Assembly: GCA_018267135.1 (NCBI GenBank) | Contig: JAFDZA010000025.1 | Span: forward strand, 1 to 64,000 | Reading direction: 5' to 3' | DNA length: 64,000 nucleotides | Source of the DNA: Bacteroidota bacterium | GTDB lineage: Bacteria; Bacteroidota; Bacteroidia; Cytophagales; Cyclobacteriaceae | Part shown: positions 1 to 8,819 of the stretch, one piece after another | Position numbering within the stretch: the stretch's first letter is position 1 | Layout: the number at the start of each line of letters is the position of its first letter | The notes under the pieces: generated by a model | The model's input: only the letters and a program-made list of their open reading frames with translations | What the model was told of the DNA's origin: nothing | The model's database searches: none | Made by a program: the position numbers and the translations under genes

Positions 1-1
1 A

Positions 2-166
2 AGTAAAACTACTATACCGATCAGCGCCCTTACCCATTTGCTTTTTTATAAAGACAAGCAAAAAGCGATGCACCTGGAGGTAGTTACCTCTCTGCCCGGT
101 TTAGACAAAAGTGATAACGTGCCGGATCAGAAATTTAAAGACCGGGTTATCGTAGAGAATTGGTAG
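2..166 (+). CDS. C-terminal end of a truncated hypothetical protein
   Basis: An open frame enters from the left edge of the window and stops at TAG 164-166, giving 54 residues that end in RVIVENW. The segment is mixed hydrophobic and charged, without a recognisable motif or membrane segment. Its 5' part lies outside the window, so the family cannot be named. A short perfect hairpin at 217-235 lies about 50 bp downstream and may mark the end of the transcript. It could also be an open frame by chance, but codon use resembles that of the flanking genes. Confidence 0.5.
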   Translation, partial: SKTTIPISALTHLLFYKDKQKAMHLEVVTSLPGLDKSDNVPDQKFKDRVIVENW

Positions 167-216
167 GGCGAGTATATTACCGGGTTCAAATTTGAAAGAG
201 GCAAGATGAACAAAAT

Positions 217-235
217 CACTCTTTCTAAAAGAGTG
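217..235. other. Small perfect hairpin downstream of the truncated CDS
   Basis: CACTCTTT and AAAGAGTG pair perfectly (8 bp) around a CTA loop. No T-tract follows, so a role as intrinsic terminator is only possible. It lies in the 179-bp gap between the convergent ends of the truncated plus-strand CDS and the DUF3127 gene. Confidence 0.35.
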
Positions 236-296
236 CCAACACAGGGAGCGTTTGCCGTTTGCACGTCCACTATTTGGGGTACGTGCTCTTTTAATG

Positions 297-324
297 CAGG
301 AGGCACAGACCAGGAGGCACAGAC
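297..324. repeat. Perfect 14-bp tandem duplication
   Basis: The unit CAGGAGGCACAGAC occurs twice head to tail (297-310 and 311-324) in the noncoding gap just downstream of the DUF3127 gene stop. It has no obvious function and looks like a recent slippage duplication. Confidence 0.7.
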
Positions 325-345
325 TATGGGTGCACTTGGCCATTC

Positions 346-693
346 TTAAAAAGGCAAATCATCTGTTCCTGAAGAATCGGGAACAAAATTATCCTCAGCC
401 GGGGGAGGCACATCCCCGCTGCCGGATGTTCCGTCTTTTTGAATTTTCCAGGCACGCACATCGGTGTACCAGCGGCCATTGTATTCGCGGCTCTCAATAT
501 TGATTGAGGCAGTAATTTTTTCGCCTACGGCAATTTTAATTTCATCTACTTTGTCGCCCCACAAGTTCATACAAACTTTTTTAGGGTATTGCCCCGGGGT
601 TTCTAAAATGAATTCCTGTTTTTTCCATGTGCCGTTTTTTCCTTGCCCGCTCTGAAGGGGCAGCAGACTGATTACTTTACCGCTGATTTCCAT
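346..693 (-). CDS. DUF3127 family protein (OB-fold, SSB-like acidic tail)
   Basis: The 115-residue product matches the Bacteroidota DUF3127 family as I know it: an N-terminal MEISGKVISLLPLQSG strand pair, then KNGTWKKQEFI and YPKKVCMNLWGDK, which fit an OB-fold single-strand-DNA-binding-like domain (about residues 1-87). The C-terminal 25 residues are Pro/Gly/Asp-rich and end in DDLPF. This closely resembles the acidic tip by which bacterial SSB recruits repair proteins. A role in DNA binding or repair is inferred from the fold and tail; the family has no established function that I can cite. The gene starts 3 bp after the GNAT gene ends, so the two are probably co-transcribed with acs. Confidence 0.85.
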   Translation of the reverse strand: MEISGKVISLLPLQSGQGKNGTWKKQEFILETPGQYPKKVCMNLWGDKVDEIKIAVGEKITASINIESREYNGRWYTDVRAWKIQKDGTSGSGDVPPPAEDNFVPDSSGTDDLPF

Positions 694-696
694 TTT

Positions 697-1209
697 TTAG
701 TTTAGCTTTTTTTCTAAGGTAATAAAATATAAGTCGGTTTTAGGTATGCCTCCGCTCGGGTTATCAAAAACCATCGGCATCGGGTCGCCCACTTGTTGGT
801 AGTCATTGCGCTGATACCAGGCAATTAATTCGGCCCGAACAGAAATGACTGTCATAAAAATAGTAGAGCAATCTTGTTTTCGGGCTTCTTCTTCAGCCGC
901 TAATAAAATTTTTTTTCCGGTGCCTTGGTTTTGCAAACCGGGGGCAACGGCAAACATACCCAGATACAGTTTTGGTCCGTGCTTTACCAGCCGCACACAA
1001 CCTATGAGGCGGGTTTCTTCAATCACTTTTAAAATGACAGAGCCCGGCTCGCGCATAAATTCACTAATGGCGGCTTCATCCGTGCGTGTGCCGTCTAAAA
1101 TGTCGGCCTCGGTAGTCCAGCCCTGGCGCGAAGAGTCGCCCCGGTAAGCGGAGTTAACCAATTGGTTTAACGCGGGTATATCGGCTAGAGTGGCGGGGGC
1201 AATGATCAC
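697..1209 (-). CDS. GNAT family N-acetyltransferase
   Basis: The 170-residue protein spans a whole GNAT domain. The acetyl-CoA pyrophosphate-binding region is seen around LGMFAVAPGLQNQGTGKKIL (residues about 83-102), with the Q/R-x-x-G-x-G/A pattern as QNQGTG, and a later FMTVISVRAELIAWYQRNDY segment carries the C-terminal acetyltransferase signature. The start is GTG at 1207-1209, overlapping the acs TGA as GTGA, which argues for translational coupling. Because acs makes acetyl-CoA, a protein-lysine acetylation role (of Acs itself, for example) is tempting, but the substrate cannot be read from sequence. Confidence 0.85.
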   Translation of the reverse strand: MIIAPATLADIPALNQLVNSAYRGDSSRQGWTTEADILDGTRTDEAAISEFMREPGSVILKVIEETRLIGCVRLVKHGPKLYLGMFAVAPGLQNQGTGKKILLAAEEEARKQDCSTIFMTVISVRAELIAWYQRNDYQQVGDPMPMVFDNPSGGIPKTDLYFITLEKKLN

Positions 1210-3098
1210 ACGGCTCCATTTTTAATTTCTTCTACCACGGCCGGGTCGAGCAACGTGGTGGTATCGCCCAGGTTGGCCACATCTCCTTCGGCCACTTTCC
1301 TTAAAATTCTTCGCATAATTTTGCCCGAACGGGTTTTGGGGAGCCCGTTTACAAACTGAATTTTATCGGGTTTTGCAATCGGGCCAATAATTTTGGCTAC
1401 TGTTTCTCTGATTTCATTTTTTACTTTTTCTTCTTCCTGCGGTTTTTGATAACAGATGACGAAGGCATAAATGCCTTGCCCTTTTATGTCGTGCGGGAAA
1501 CCTACTACGGCCGATTCGGCTACGGCCGAATGCTCGTCTATGGCACTTTCAATTTCAGCCGTGCCCATGTTATGCCCGGATACAATAATGATATCGTCCA
1601 CCCTTCCGGTAATGCGGTAGTATCCTTCTTCATCGCGCCTGCATCCATCGCCTGTAAAATAGTGACCCGGGAAAGTAGAAAAATAAGTGTCTTTAAAACG
1701 CTGATGATCTCCGTAGATAGTGCGTGCCATAGACGGCCAGGGAAAGCGCATGGCCAGCCTTCCTTCAATTGAGTTTTCCGTCATAACATTTCCCCGTTCG
1801 TCCATTACTACCGGCTGAACCCCGGGCAGCGGCAAAGTGGCATGGGCCAATTTTAATTTTGTAACATGGGCTATTGGCGAGATCATAATGCCGCCCGTTT
1901 CGGTTTGCCACCAGGTATCTACGATCGGGCATTTTTCTTTGCCAATGTTTTTATGATACCACTGCCACGCCTCTTCATTAATGGGCTCACCTACGCTGCC
2001 CAGCAGCCGAAGCGATGAGAGGTCGTATTTCTCTACGAAATCTAGCGAGGCCGTTTGCAGCGAGCGGATGGCCGTAGGGGCAGTATAGAAAATATTTACT
2101 TTGTGTTTTTCAATCACATGCCAGAACCGGCCCATGTCTGGCCAACTGGGTATCCCCTCAAACATCAGCGTAGTGGCCCCGGCCGATAGCGGCCCATAAA
2201 CGATGTAAGAGTGGCCGGTAATCCAGCCCACATCGGCCGTACACCAGAAAACCTGATCGGGCGTATATTGAAATACCGTACGGAAAGTATAATCTATGGA
2301 AACCAGATAGCCCGCACAGGTGTGTACCATCCCCTTGGGTTTGCCGGTAGAACCTGAGGTGTATAAAATGAAAAGCATATCTTCGGCATCCATTTCTTCG
2401 GCTGCACATTCTTTCGCTACTTGGGCCATTTCATCGTGCCACCAAAGATCGCGGCCGGGCTTCATTTCTACAGGTGTGTGTGTACGTTGCAACACAATTA
2501 CTTTCTCAATCGAGGGGCATTTATCAAGCGCGCTGTTTACAATGCCTTTGATGTCAATTTTTTTATCTCCACGGTAGGCGCCATCGGCCGTGAGCACGAG
2601 CCGGCACTGCGAATCATTGATCCGGTCAACCAGCGAGCGAGAAGAAAACCCCGCAAATACTACAGAGTGCACGGCCCCGATGCGGGCACAACCCAGCATA
2701 GCAAATACTACTTCGGGCACCATGGGCATATAGATACAAACCCGGTCGCCTTTTTTTATACCGTGTTTCTTCAGCATATTGGCTACGCGGCACACCTGCT
2801 CGTGCAGCTCGCGATAAGAGATTTTTCGGGTGGGTTCTTGGGGGGCATTCGGTTCCCAAAGAATGGCGGTTTGATTGGCCCGCGCGGGCAAATGGCGATC
2901 CAGGCAGTTTTCAGTAACATTCAGTTTCCCTCCTGTAAACCATTTCACTTCCGGTTTATGAAAATCCCACTCTACCACTTTATCCCATTTTTTTTTCCAG
3001 CGGAAATCATCGGCTATTTCAGCCCAAAATTTTTCGGGGTTGGCTACACTTTCGCGATAGGCCTCGGTGTATTCAGAAAAGGAATGAGGGATTTTCAT
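1206..3098 (-). CDS. acs: Acetyl-CoA synthetase (AMP-forming)
   Basis: This ANL-superfamily enzyme activates acetate with ATP to acetyl-AMP and then to acetyl-CoA. At 630 residues it is close to the usual length of about 650. The P-loop-like core motif YTSGSTGKPKG lies at about 246-256, and the GDGCRRDEEGYYRITGR hinge region and the C-terminal PKTRSGKIMRR motif (catalytic and acetylatable Lys near 593) are intact. The ATG at 3098 begins MKIPHSF. It heads a minus-strand operon acs-GNAT-DUF3127 and diverges from the aminotransferase at 3246 across a 147-bp gap. Confidence 0.95.
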   Translation of the reverse strand: MKIPHSFSEYTEAYRESVANPEKFWAEIADDFRWKKKWDKVVEWDFHKPEVKWFTGGKLNVTENCLDRHLPARANQTAILWEPNAPQEPTRKISYRELHEQVCRVANMLKKHGIKKGDRVCIYMPMVPEVVFAMLGCARIGAVHSVVFAGFSSRSLVDRINDSQCRLVLTADGAYRGDKKIDIKGIVNSALDKCPSIEKVIVLQRTHTPVEMKPGRDLWWHDEMAQVAKECAAEEMDAEDMLFILYTSGSTGKPKGMVHTCAGYLVSIDYTFRTVFQYTPDQVFWCTADVGWITGHSYIVYGPLSAGATTLMFEGIPSWPDMGRFWHVIEKHKVNIFYTAPTAIRSLQTASLDFVEKYDLSSLRLLGSVGEPINEEAWQWYHKNIGKEKCPIVDTWWQTETGGIMISPIAHVTKLKLAHATLPLPGVQPVVMDERGNVMTENSIEGRLAMRFPWPSMARTIYGDHQRFKDTYFSTFPGHYFTGDGCRRDEEGYYRITGRVDDIIIVSGHNMGTAEIESAIDEHSAVAESAVVGFPHDIKGQGIYAFVICYQKPQEEEKVKNEIRETVAKIIGPIAKPDKIQFVNGLPKTRSGKIMRRILRKVAEGDVANLGDTTTLLDPAVVEEIKNGAV

Positions 3099-3214
3099 AT
3101 CATCATAATCAGGTCGGTTTCAAATTAAAATTCTATTCTGCCAATATCCAAGAATAAATTCATTAAATTATTTAGATATCTGCTCAGGCTTCACTTCCGC
3201 ATCTATCTATTATT

Positions 3215-3222
3215 TATTTTTG
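3215..3222 (+). promoter_or_regulatory. Bacteroidota -7 element (TAnnTTTG) for the aminotransferase gene
   Basis: TATTTTTG fits the TAnnTTTG -7 consensus of Bacteroidota housekeeping promoters and ends 23 bp before the ATG at 3246. No convincing -33 TTG is visible, so this is a candidate only. Confidence 0.4.
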
Positions 3223-3245
3223 TCGGTTAAAAAAATTTTAATCCG

Positions 3246-4439
3246 ATGTTACTTTCCAACCGAATTAATGCCATTGAAGAATCAGCAACGCTGGCCATGG
3301 CGGCCAAAGCTCGTGAGTTTAAAAACAAAGGGGTAGATGTTATCAGTTTAAGTTTAGGCGAGCCCGATTTTAAAACCCCTCAACATATATGCGATGCCGC
3401 TAAGAAAGCCATTGACGATGGGAAGTATTTTGCCTACCCGCCCGTGCCGGGATACCAGGATTTGCGCGAAGCCATTGCCGCCAAATACCAGAAAGAAAAC
3501 GGTGTTCCTTACAAAGCCGAAAACATTGTGGTAAGCAATGGAGCCAAACAATCCATTGCCAACGTCATGCTGGCCCTCTTAAACCCGGGCGATGAGGTAA
3601 TTATTTTCTCCCCTTTTTGGGTAAGCTACGATGCGCTGGTGCGGCTTACAGAAGCAAAACCGGTATTAGTAAAGGGCACCTGGGAAAACGATTTTAAAGT
3701 TACAGCCACACAAGTAGAGCAGGCCATTACATCTAAAACCAAGGCCATCATTTTTTCTTCTCCTTGCAACCCCACCGGTTCTGTTTTCTCGCGAAAGGAA
3801 CTGGAAGCCATTTCTGCCGTAGTGTTAAAGCACCCGGGGTTGCTGGTAATTGCCGATGAAATCTATGAACACATCAATTTTACAGGCGACCAAACCAGCA
3901 TGGCCTCGCTGCCCGGTATGTTTGAGCGCACCATTACCGTAAACGGTTTTGCCAAAGGTTTTGCCATGACCGGCTGGCGGGTGGGCTACATTGCAGCTCC
4001 TAAATGGATTGCCGATGGCAGTAATAAAGTGCAAGGACAGATTACATCCGCCAATTGTTCCATTTCGCAACGCGGAGCATTGGCTGCCATTACCGGAGAT
4101 TTGGCTCCAACTAAAAGAATGGTAGAAGAATACCGCCAGCGCAGAGAGTTGGTTTACCGCTTACTGAAAGAAATACCGGGCGTAAAAGCAAACTACCCGC
4201 AAGGTGCGTTCTACTTTTTCCCCGATGTTAGTTCGTATTTTGGAAAATCGGATGGCAGCACTACCCTAAAAAATAGTGACGACCTTTGCTTGTGGATGTT
4301 GGAGAAAGGACACGTGTCGTTAGTGCCGGGAGGTGCCTTTGGCGATGATCGCTGCGTGCGGCTTTCGTATGCTGCCTCCGAAAAAGATCTTACCGAAGCC
4401 TTGCGCAGAATGAAAGAAATACTGGCTACTTTAAAATAA
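3246..4439 (+). CDS. PLP-dependent class I/II aminotransferase (aspartate aminotransferase-like)
   Basis: The 397-residue protein is a complete fold-type I aminotransferase. It shows SLGEPDFKTP near the N-terminus (substrate-binding arm), NPTGSVF (Asn contacting PLP), VIADEIYEHI (Asp pairing with the pyridine N), the Schiff-base Lys in GFAKGFAMTGWRVGY (about residue 240), and an Arg for the substrate carboxylate near the C-terminus in CVRLSYA. Length and motifs suit the 1-beta/AspC-type subgroup. Exact substrate preference (Asp, aromatic or prephenate) cannot be told from sequence. The kinase gene follows after 9 bp. Confidence 0.92.
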   Translation: MLLSNRINAIEESATLAMAAKAREFKNKGVDVISLSLGEPDFKTPQHICDAAKKAIDDGKYFAYPPVPGYQDLREAIAAKYQKENGVPYKAENIVVSNGAKQSIANVMLALLNPGDEVIIFSPFWVSYDALVRLTEAKPVLVKGTWENDFKVTATQVEQAITSKTKAIIFSSPCNPTGSVFSRKELEAISAVVLKHPGLLVIADEIYEHINFTGDQTSMASLPGMFERTITVNGFAKGFAMTGWRVGYIAAPKWIADGSNKVQGQITSANCSISQRGALAAITGDLAPTKRMVEEYRQRRELVYRLLKEIPGVKANYPQGAFYFFPDVSSYFGKSDGSTTLKNSDDLCLWMLEKGHVSLVPGGAFGDDRCVRLSYAASEKDLTEALRRMKEILATLK

Positions 4440-4448
4440 TCTTTAGCT

Positions 4449-5435
4449 ATGATGAGCCTTGAAAAGTTATTTAATTCCTTTGCTTCGCAACGGGTGCTTA
4501 TCATTGGCGATGTTATGCTCGATAGCCACATCTGGGGCGCAGCCGACCGTATTTCGCCCGAGGCACCCGTTCCGGTAGTGCAGGTAAAAAAGAAAGACTA
4601 CCGGCTGGGCGGAGCCGGAAATGTGGCTGTCAATATTTCGGCCATGGGAGCCCAAGCCATATTATGTGCCTTGGTAGGCCAGGACGACAGCGGGCAGCGC
4701 ATTAACCAGCTGATGGAAACACAAGGCATGACCCGCGATGGCTTGGTAATCAGTGCCCACCGGCCCTCTACCGTGAAGACGAGGGTAATTGCCAGCCATC
4801 AACAAGTAGTGCGGATAGATGAAGAATCTGACCGGGAGGCCAACCCGGAAGAAGAAAATCTTTTACTGCAACGAATTGAAAAACTACTTCCCTCTTGCCA
4901 TGTAGTAATTTTTGAAGACTATGATAAAGGCGTTTTAAACGAGCGCATCATCAACCGTACTGTTGCCTTCGCTTCTCAATTGAATATTCCAACGGTCGTT
5001 GATCCTAAAAAAAGAAATTTCTTATCGTATCAAGGTGTAACTCTTTTTAAACCTAACCTGAAAGAACTGCGCGAAGGATTAAAGATGGAAGTAGCTGCGG
5101 CCAACGTAGATCAGGTAAAAGCGGCCTGCACATTGCTGAAGCAAAAGCTAAAAGCACAGGGTATTATGGTTACGCTGAGCGAGCATGGCGTTTTTATTGA
5201 TTACCAAAACCATCAAATAAAATTACCGGCCCATCCGCGCGAAATAGCAGACGTATCGGGTGCGGGCGATACCGTAGTAAGCGTAGCCTCGTTGTGTACG
5301 GCCCTTCGCTGTCCGGCTCAAACCATTGCCGCGCTCAGCAACCTGGCGGGCGGGCTGGTGTGCCAGCACGTGGGGGTTGTGCCGATAGACAAAGATGAGC
5401 TGAAGCAGGAGGCATTGCGATTAGGAATAGGCTAA
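4449..5435 (+). CDS. PfkB-family kinase, D-glycero-beta-D-manno-heptose-7-phosphate kinase-like
   Basis: The 328-residue ribokinase-fold protein opens with VLIIGDVMLDSHIWG, as in the kinase half of HldE/RfaE. GGAGNVAVNISAMGA binds substrate, and DVSGAGDTVVSVASL near residue 270 holds the GAGD catalytic Asp and anion hole. The C-terminal cytidylyltransferase domain of bifunctional HldE is absent, so this is a stand-alone kinase. The expected pathway step is phosphorylation of heptose-7-phosphate for ADP-heptose, which agrees with a GT9 heptosyltransferase-like gene at 57484. Another sugar kinase specificity remains possible. Two adjacent in-frame ATGs (4449 and 4452) exist. Confidence 0.85.
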   Translation: MMSLEKLFNSFASQRVLIIGDVMLDSHIWGAADRISPEAPVPVVQVKKKDYRLGGAGNVAVNISAMGAQAILCALVGQDDSGQRINQLMETQGMTRDGLVISAHRPSTVKTRVIASHQQVVRIDEESDREANPEEENLLLQRIEKLLPSCHVVIFEDYDKGVLNERIINRTVAFASQLNIPTVVDPKKRNFLSYQGVTLFKPNLKELREGLKMEVAAANVDQVKAACTLLKQKLKAQGIMVTLSEHGVFIDYQNHQIKLPAHPREIADVSGAGDTVVSVASLCTALRCPAQTIAALSNLAGGLVCQHVGVVPIDKDELKQEALRLGIG

Positions 5436-5438
5436 TGG

Positions 5439-6650
5439 TCAGTTATCTTTAAATTGCTTTTCCAACGGAAGTTCTTTTTCTAAATCGCTGACAATTTTTT
5501 TGTCGAGTGGGCTTTCTTTAATCACATTGTAGGTATCCCAAAATGCTTTGTTATATGGCTGATCCTGATATTGCAGCCCATAGTTGCGCATTTTTTGCCA
5601 CAGCCCGATACGCTCGGCAGGGTTTGGGTAAATATGATTAATCAGCAACTGCCGAAATAGTTCCGTTTCAAATTTTAATTTATGCGTTTCGCGATCATAC
5701 CAGTTTACCTGTGAGGTAACGCTCAGGTAATTCAAATACAATTTGTTCTCAAATAATTTAAACTCTATGATTCGTTTAATTTTAACAAAACGACTTTCGA
5801 GGCCGCGCATTTTTTCAAGTTTCTCCTGATGATCGTTTTCGTATTCGAGCCGCACTATGCCGTACGTTTCCCGGTCTATAAAAATCCGCAATGAAAAATC
5901 TTTTTTTAGCATAAGGACATACACCTCGTGCCCGTTAAAAGTGCTGTTGTCATCCAACTCCAGGCTTTTAAAAAATTCGTCTTCGTCCGGAAACTGGCGA
6001 TAGCGAATGTTGTTGTTCAACAATAAATCTTCCAAAAGATTGTCTTTATCGAAGAAAGAAGTAAAGCGGCTGTTGTAGCCCAAACTTCTGCGTACTTCTT
6101 TTAATGCTACCCGTTCGCGAAGTTTAAATTTATTGCGTGGAGCCTGATAGTTTTCATCATAAATCTGCACGGCTGCTTCGAGCAACGAAATGTAGGTGCC
6201 TCCCATTTTTTTTACATCACGGTAAAAACCATCCATTTGAAAAGGCTTCATCGGATAATTTTTTTCTATGCGGGCCAGTGCCAGGCGCATAATTTCTCCG
6301 GCCTTCAGCGTATCGGTAACCACTACCTCTTTCAGCAGAATAGCAGCTGCCTGCATTTCAATCACGATAGGTTGGCCGGTTGCCAGCGACCAAATGGGCG
6401 CTTCATAGGGTTGGTAGCCCAGCATATTGGCCTGCAGTAAATCATTGCGATAATCTACGGGTATATGAAAATCAAATTCGCCTTGCTCGTTGGCCACTAC
6501 CCCAATGGGCTTGCCAATAATGCCTACTGAGGCAAACGGCAATGGTTCTTTGGTTTCGCTGTCCACCACTTTTCCTGAGATGGTGATCTTTTGTGCGAAC
6601 GATACATGAGCCACCAGCAGGCACACCCAAATCAAGATATACGCCCTCAT
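5439..6650 (-). CDS. Secreted CarboxypepD_reg-like domain protein
   Basis: The 403-residue product starts with a signal peptide (MRAYILIWVCLLVAHVSFAQ, cut after AQ). A beta-sandwich domain of the CarboxypepD_reg-like type follows at about 22-105, with ITISGKVVDSETKEPLPFAS and a later GEFDFHIP, as at the N-termini of SusC/TonB receptors and DUF5686-like proteins. The rest (about 110-403) is charged and beta-rich, without a catalytic motif I recognise. It is probably an outer-membrane-associated or periplasmic protein of Bacteroidota with unknown function. Its 3' end is 3 bp from the end of the convergent kinase gene. Confidence 0.8.
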   Translation of the reverse strand: MRAYILIWVCLLVAHVSFAQKITISGKVVDSETKEPLPFASVGIIGKPIGVVANEQGEFDFHIPVDYRNDLLQANMLGYQPYEAPIWSLATGQPIVIEMQAAAILLKEVVVTDTLKAGEIMRLALARIEKNYPMKPFQMDGFYRDVKKMGGTYISLLEAAVQIYDENYQAPRNKFKLRERVALKEVRRSLGYNSRFTSFFDKDNLLEDLLLNNNIRYRQFPDEDEFFKSLELDDNSTFNGHEVYVLMLKKDFSLRIFIDRETYGIVRLEYENDHQEKLEKMRGLESRFVKIKRIIEFKLFENKLYLNYLSVTSQVNWYDRETHKLKFETELFRQLLINHIYPNPAERIGLWQKMRNYGLQYQDQPYNKAFWDTYNVIKESPLDKKIVSDLEKELPLEKQFKDN

Positions 6651-6785
6651 CCGAGGGCGAAAGGTACAACTTTATGAAGGTCAATTTTTATTTTGAACCG
6701 TTTAAAAAGCAGGTTCGTCATGTTGAAACTACCGTTGGTCGGCTCCGAATCTAAATGATTAACTTTATCATTCAATTTTTGACGT

Positions 6786-7910
6786 GTGAAGATATTAGAC
6801 AGAATACCGAAAATATGGAAACAGGTTTACGGCCTGATTTGTCTTTGGTATTTTATCAACTTTACGGTGAGTGCCATTATTGAGTGGCGGTTTGTAAACC
6901 CGGCTGCCTACGTTTTATGGAATGCTCTTTTTCTATACGAAGCTTTGTGCGTATACATTGTCCTCATCTTTCTCTGGTCGCACTGGCTTTCTAATTTTAA
7001 AATGGTAATACAAATTATCGGTCACCTGTTTGGTTTAGTATTTTTTTTTCTCACCATGGGCACCCTCTCGTATTTTTTTACCGATTACATGGATGGCCTC
7101 GTGTATTTCGATCACTGGAAAGAGTACATGCTGGAATTGCTCAGCTGGGAAGCTTTGCGGTTTCATGATCAGTACATTATTACCGTGGGCATCTATTATG
7201 TGATCCGCTATTTTCAGGGATTACAAAAGAAGGAACAAGAAAAAAGTGAACTCACTATTAAAAACCGGGAAATGCAAATTTCATTGTTGAAATCGCAGAT
7301 CAATCCGCATTTTCTTTTCAATACATTAAACTCCATCAGCACGTTAGTGCACAGCAGCAAAGACCAGGCCCGGAAGTTGATTACCGAATTATCGGATGTG
7401 TTCCGCTATGCGCTGGATGCCCACGGTGAACAAATGGTGAGCCTTTCTAAAGAAATTGATTTTTTAGAAAATTATGTTCGCATACAACAAGTTCGGTTTG
7501 GCGAGCGTTTGTGTTTTGAACGCGACATAGACCCCACTTGTTTAAGCATACGAGTACCTCCTATGATTCTGCAACCGCTGGTAGAAAATGCTATTAAATA
7601 TGGCATCGGCCCGAAGCCCGAAGGGGGCACCGTGGCTCTTACCGTAAGGCGGTCGGGCACCATTGTATTTTTCGAAGTAAAAGACAACGGCCTTGGCACA
7701 AATGCCAATAAAGTAATGGATGGAAGTTCTAGCGGCATTGGTATGTCTAACACCGATAGACGATTGAAAAACTATTTTGGCTCACAATCCAAATTGCGTG
7801 TGCGGGCCAACGATAAAGGATATGCCGTCAGCTTTTATATAGAAGATCGCGACTACCCAATAAAAGGTAAAATCACTCCCAAAGACTTAGAAAAAAATAT
7901 TTATGAATAA
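6786..7910 (+). CDS. LytS/YehU-type sensor histidine kinase
   Basis: The 374-residue membrane kinase has about four N-terminal hydrophobic segments (about 15-32, 40-65, 74-98 and 128-143), then a short coiled coil. The His_kinase (PF06580-type) domain carries QINPHFLFNTLNSIS with phosphoacceptor H175. The ATP-binding C-terminal half shows PLVENAIKYGI (N box) and DNGLGTN with GIGMSNTDRRL (G boxes). The start is GTG at 6786, the only in-frame start that keeps the first membrane helix. It overlaps the response regulator gene by 8 bp, so it forms a two-component pair with it. Confidence 0.93.
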   Translation: MKILDRIPKIWKQVYGLICLWYFINFTVSAIIEWRFVNPAAYVLWNALFLYEALCVYIVLIFLWSHWLSNFKMVIQIIGHLFGLVFFFLTMGTLSYFFTDYMDGLVYFDHWKEYMLELLSWEALRFHDQYIITVGIYYVIRYFQGLQKKEQEKSELTIKNREMQISLLKSQINPHFLFNTLNSISTLVHSSKDQARKLITELSDVFRYALDAHGEQMVSLSKEIDFLENYVRIQQVRFGERLCFERDIDPTCLSIRVPPMILQPLVENAIKYGIGPKPEGGTVALTVRRSGTIVFFEVKDNGLGTNANKVMDGSSSGIGMSNTDRRLKNYFGSQSKLRVRANDKGYAVSFYIEDRDYPIKGKITPKDLEKNIYE

Positions 7911-8658
7911 CCACCCCACTACGTGCCTGATTATTGACGATGAAAAATTAGCACGCGAATTATTGCGCGAATACCTGGAAGCCATTCCAGAAATTGAATT
8001 GATTGGAGAGGCCGCCAGTGGAAATGATGCCGTGGCTCAGATCGATAAACTAAAACCCGACCTGATTTTTTTAGATGTGCAAATGCCCGGCATGACCGGC
8101 TTTGATGTGCTGGACGATATTACCCACGAGCCGTACGTTATTTTTGTTACCGCTTACGACCAATATGCCATCCAAGCATTTGAAAAAAATGCAGTGGATT
8201 ATTTATTGAAGCCGTTGGACCACGATCGGTTTAAGACAGCCGTAGATCGTGCCTTAAAAAGAAAAAATACCGAAGCCGGAAAAATTGAAGATTTGCTGGG
8301 AAGCATGCGCCCGCAACGATCACTCGGGAATTTTGAATCACACATCTTTGTGCAGAAATCAGAAAAACTATTCAGCCTGCCGGTAGATGAAATTATGCAT
8401 TTAGAAGCCTCGGGCGATTACACCATCATCACCACCAAAAACGATCAGTTTGTCAGTTCATCCGGCATTGGCAAACTGGAAGAGATTATGAACCCCGATA
8501 AATTTATTAGAGTGCACCGCTCCACCATTGTCAATATCCACTACCTGAAAGAAATAGAACGCCACTTCAATGGCGGAATGATAGTGAAGATGCAAAGCGG
8601 TAAAAATTTTCCGGTAAGCCGCACCTACGCCAAGTCTATTCGCAAAAAAGTGGTGTAA
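7903..8658 (+). CDS. LytTR-family response regulator
   Basis: The 251-residue protein has an N-terminal receiver domain (about 7-122) with acidic D12-D13, phosphoacceptor D58 in LIFLDVQMPGM, Thr/Ser in FVTAYDQYA and Lys in YLLKPLD. The C-terminal LytTR DNA-binding domain (about 150-250) has IMHLEASGDYTIITT and FIRVHRSTIVNI. It is the partner of the LytS-like kinase that it overlaps. LytTR regulators bind short direct repeats; I did not see an obvious site pair in the adjacent gaps. Confidence 0.93.
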   Translation: MNNHPTTCLIIDDEKLARELLREYLEAIPEIELIGEAASGNDAVAQIDKLKPDLIFLDVQMPGMTGFDVLDDITHEPYVIFVTAYDQYAIQAFEKNAVDYLLKPLDHDRFKTAVDRALKRKNTEAGKIEDLLGSMRPQRSLGNFESHIFVQKSEKLFSLPVDEIMHLEASGDYTIITTKNDQFVSSSGIGKLEEIMNPDKFIRVHRSTIVNIHYLKEIERHFNGGMIVKMQSGKNFPVSRTYAKSIRKKVV

Positions 8659-8759
8659 GAAAATACATTACTTTTTTTACCATTTTAATTTCTACCTCGC
8701 CCAAGTAATCCTTGCAAATTATTTTTGCTCTATTCAAAATTCTCTTGAAACCGTTCTGA

Positions 8760-8785
8760 AAAATGCTTTTTGCAAAAAAGCAAAA
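8760..8785. other. A/T-rich hairpin in the gap after the response regulator
   Basis: GCTTTT and AAAAGC pair around TGCAA at 8765-8781, in the 161-bp gap between the response regulator and the next gene. It may end the two-component transcript, but it lies about 105 bp beyond the stop codon and lacks a clean T-tract. Confidence 0.3.
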
Positions 8786-8819
8786 TAGAAAATACCTTAG
8801 AGGACAATAACCAGCGAGT

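Noticed and set aside
1446..1772. Opposite-strand open frames within acs and similar long genes
   Set aside because: They follow from codon bias in the real gene and show no motif, start context or conserved pattern.
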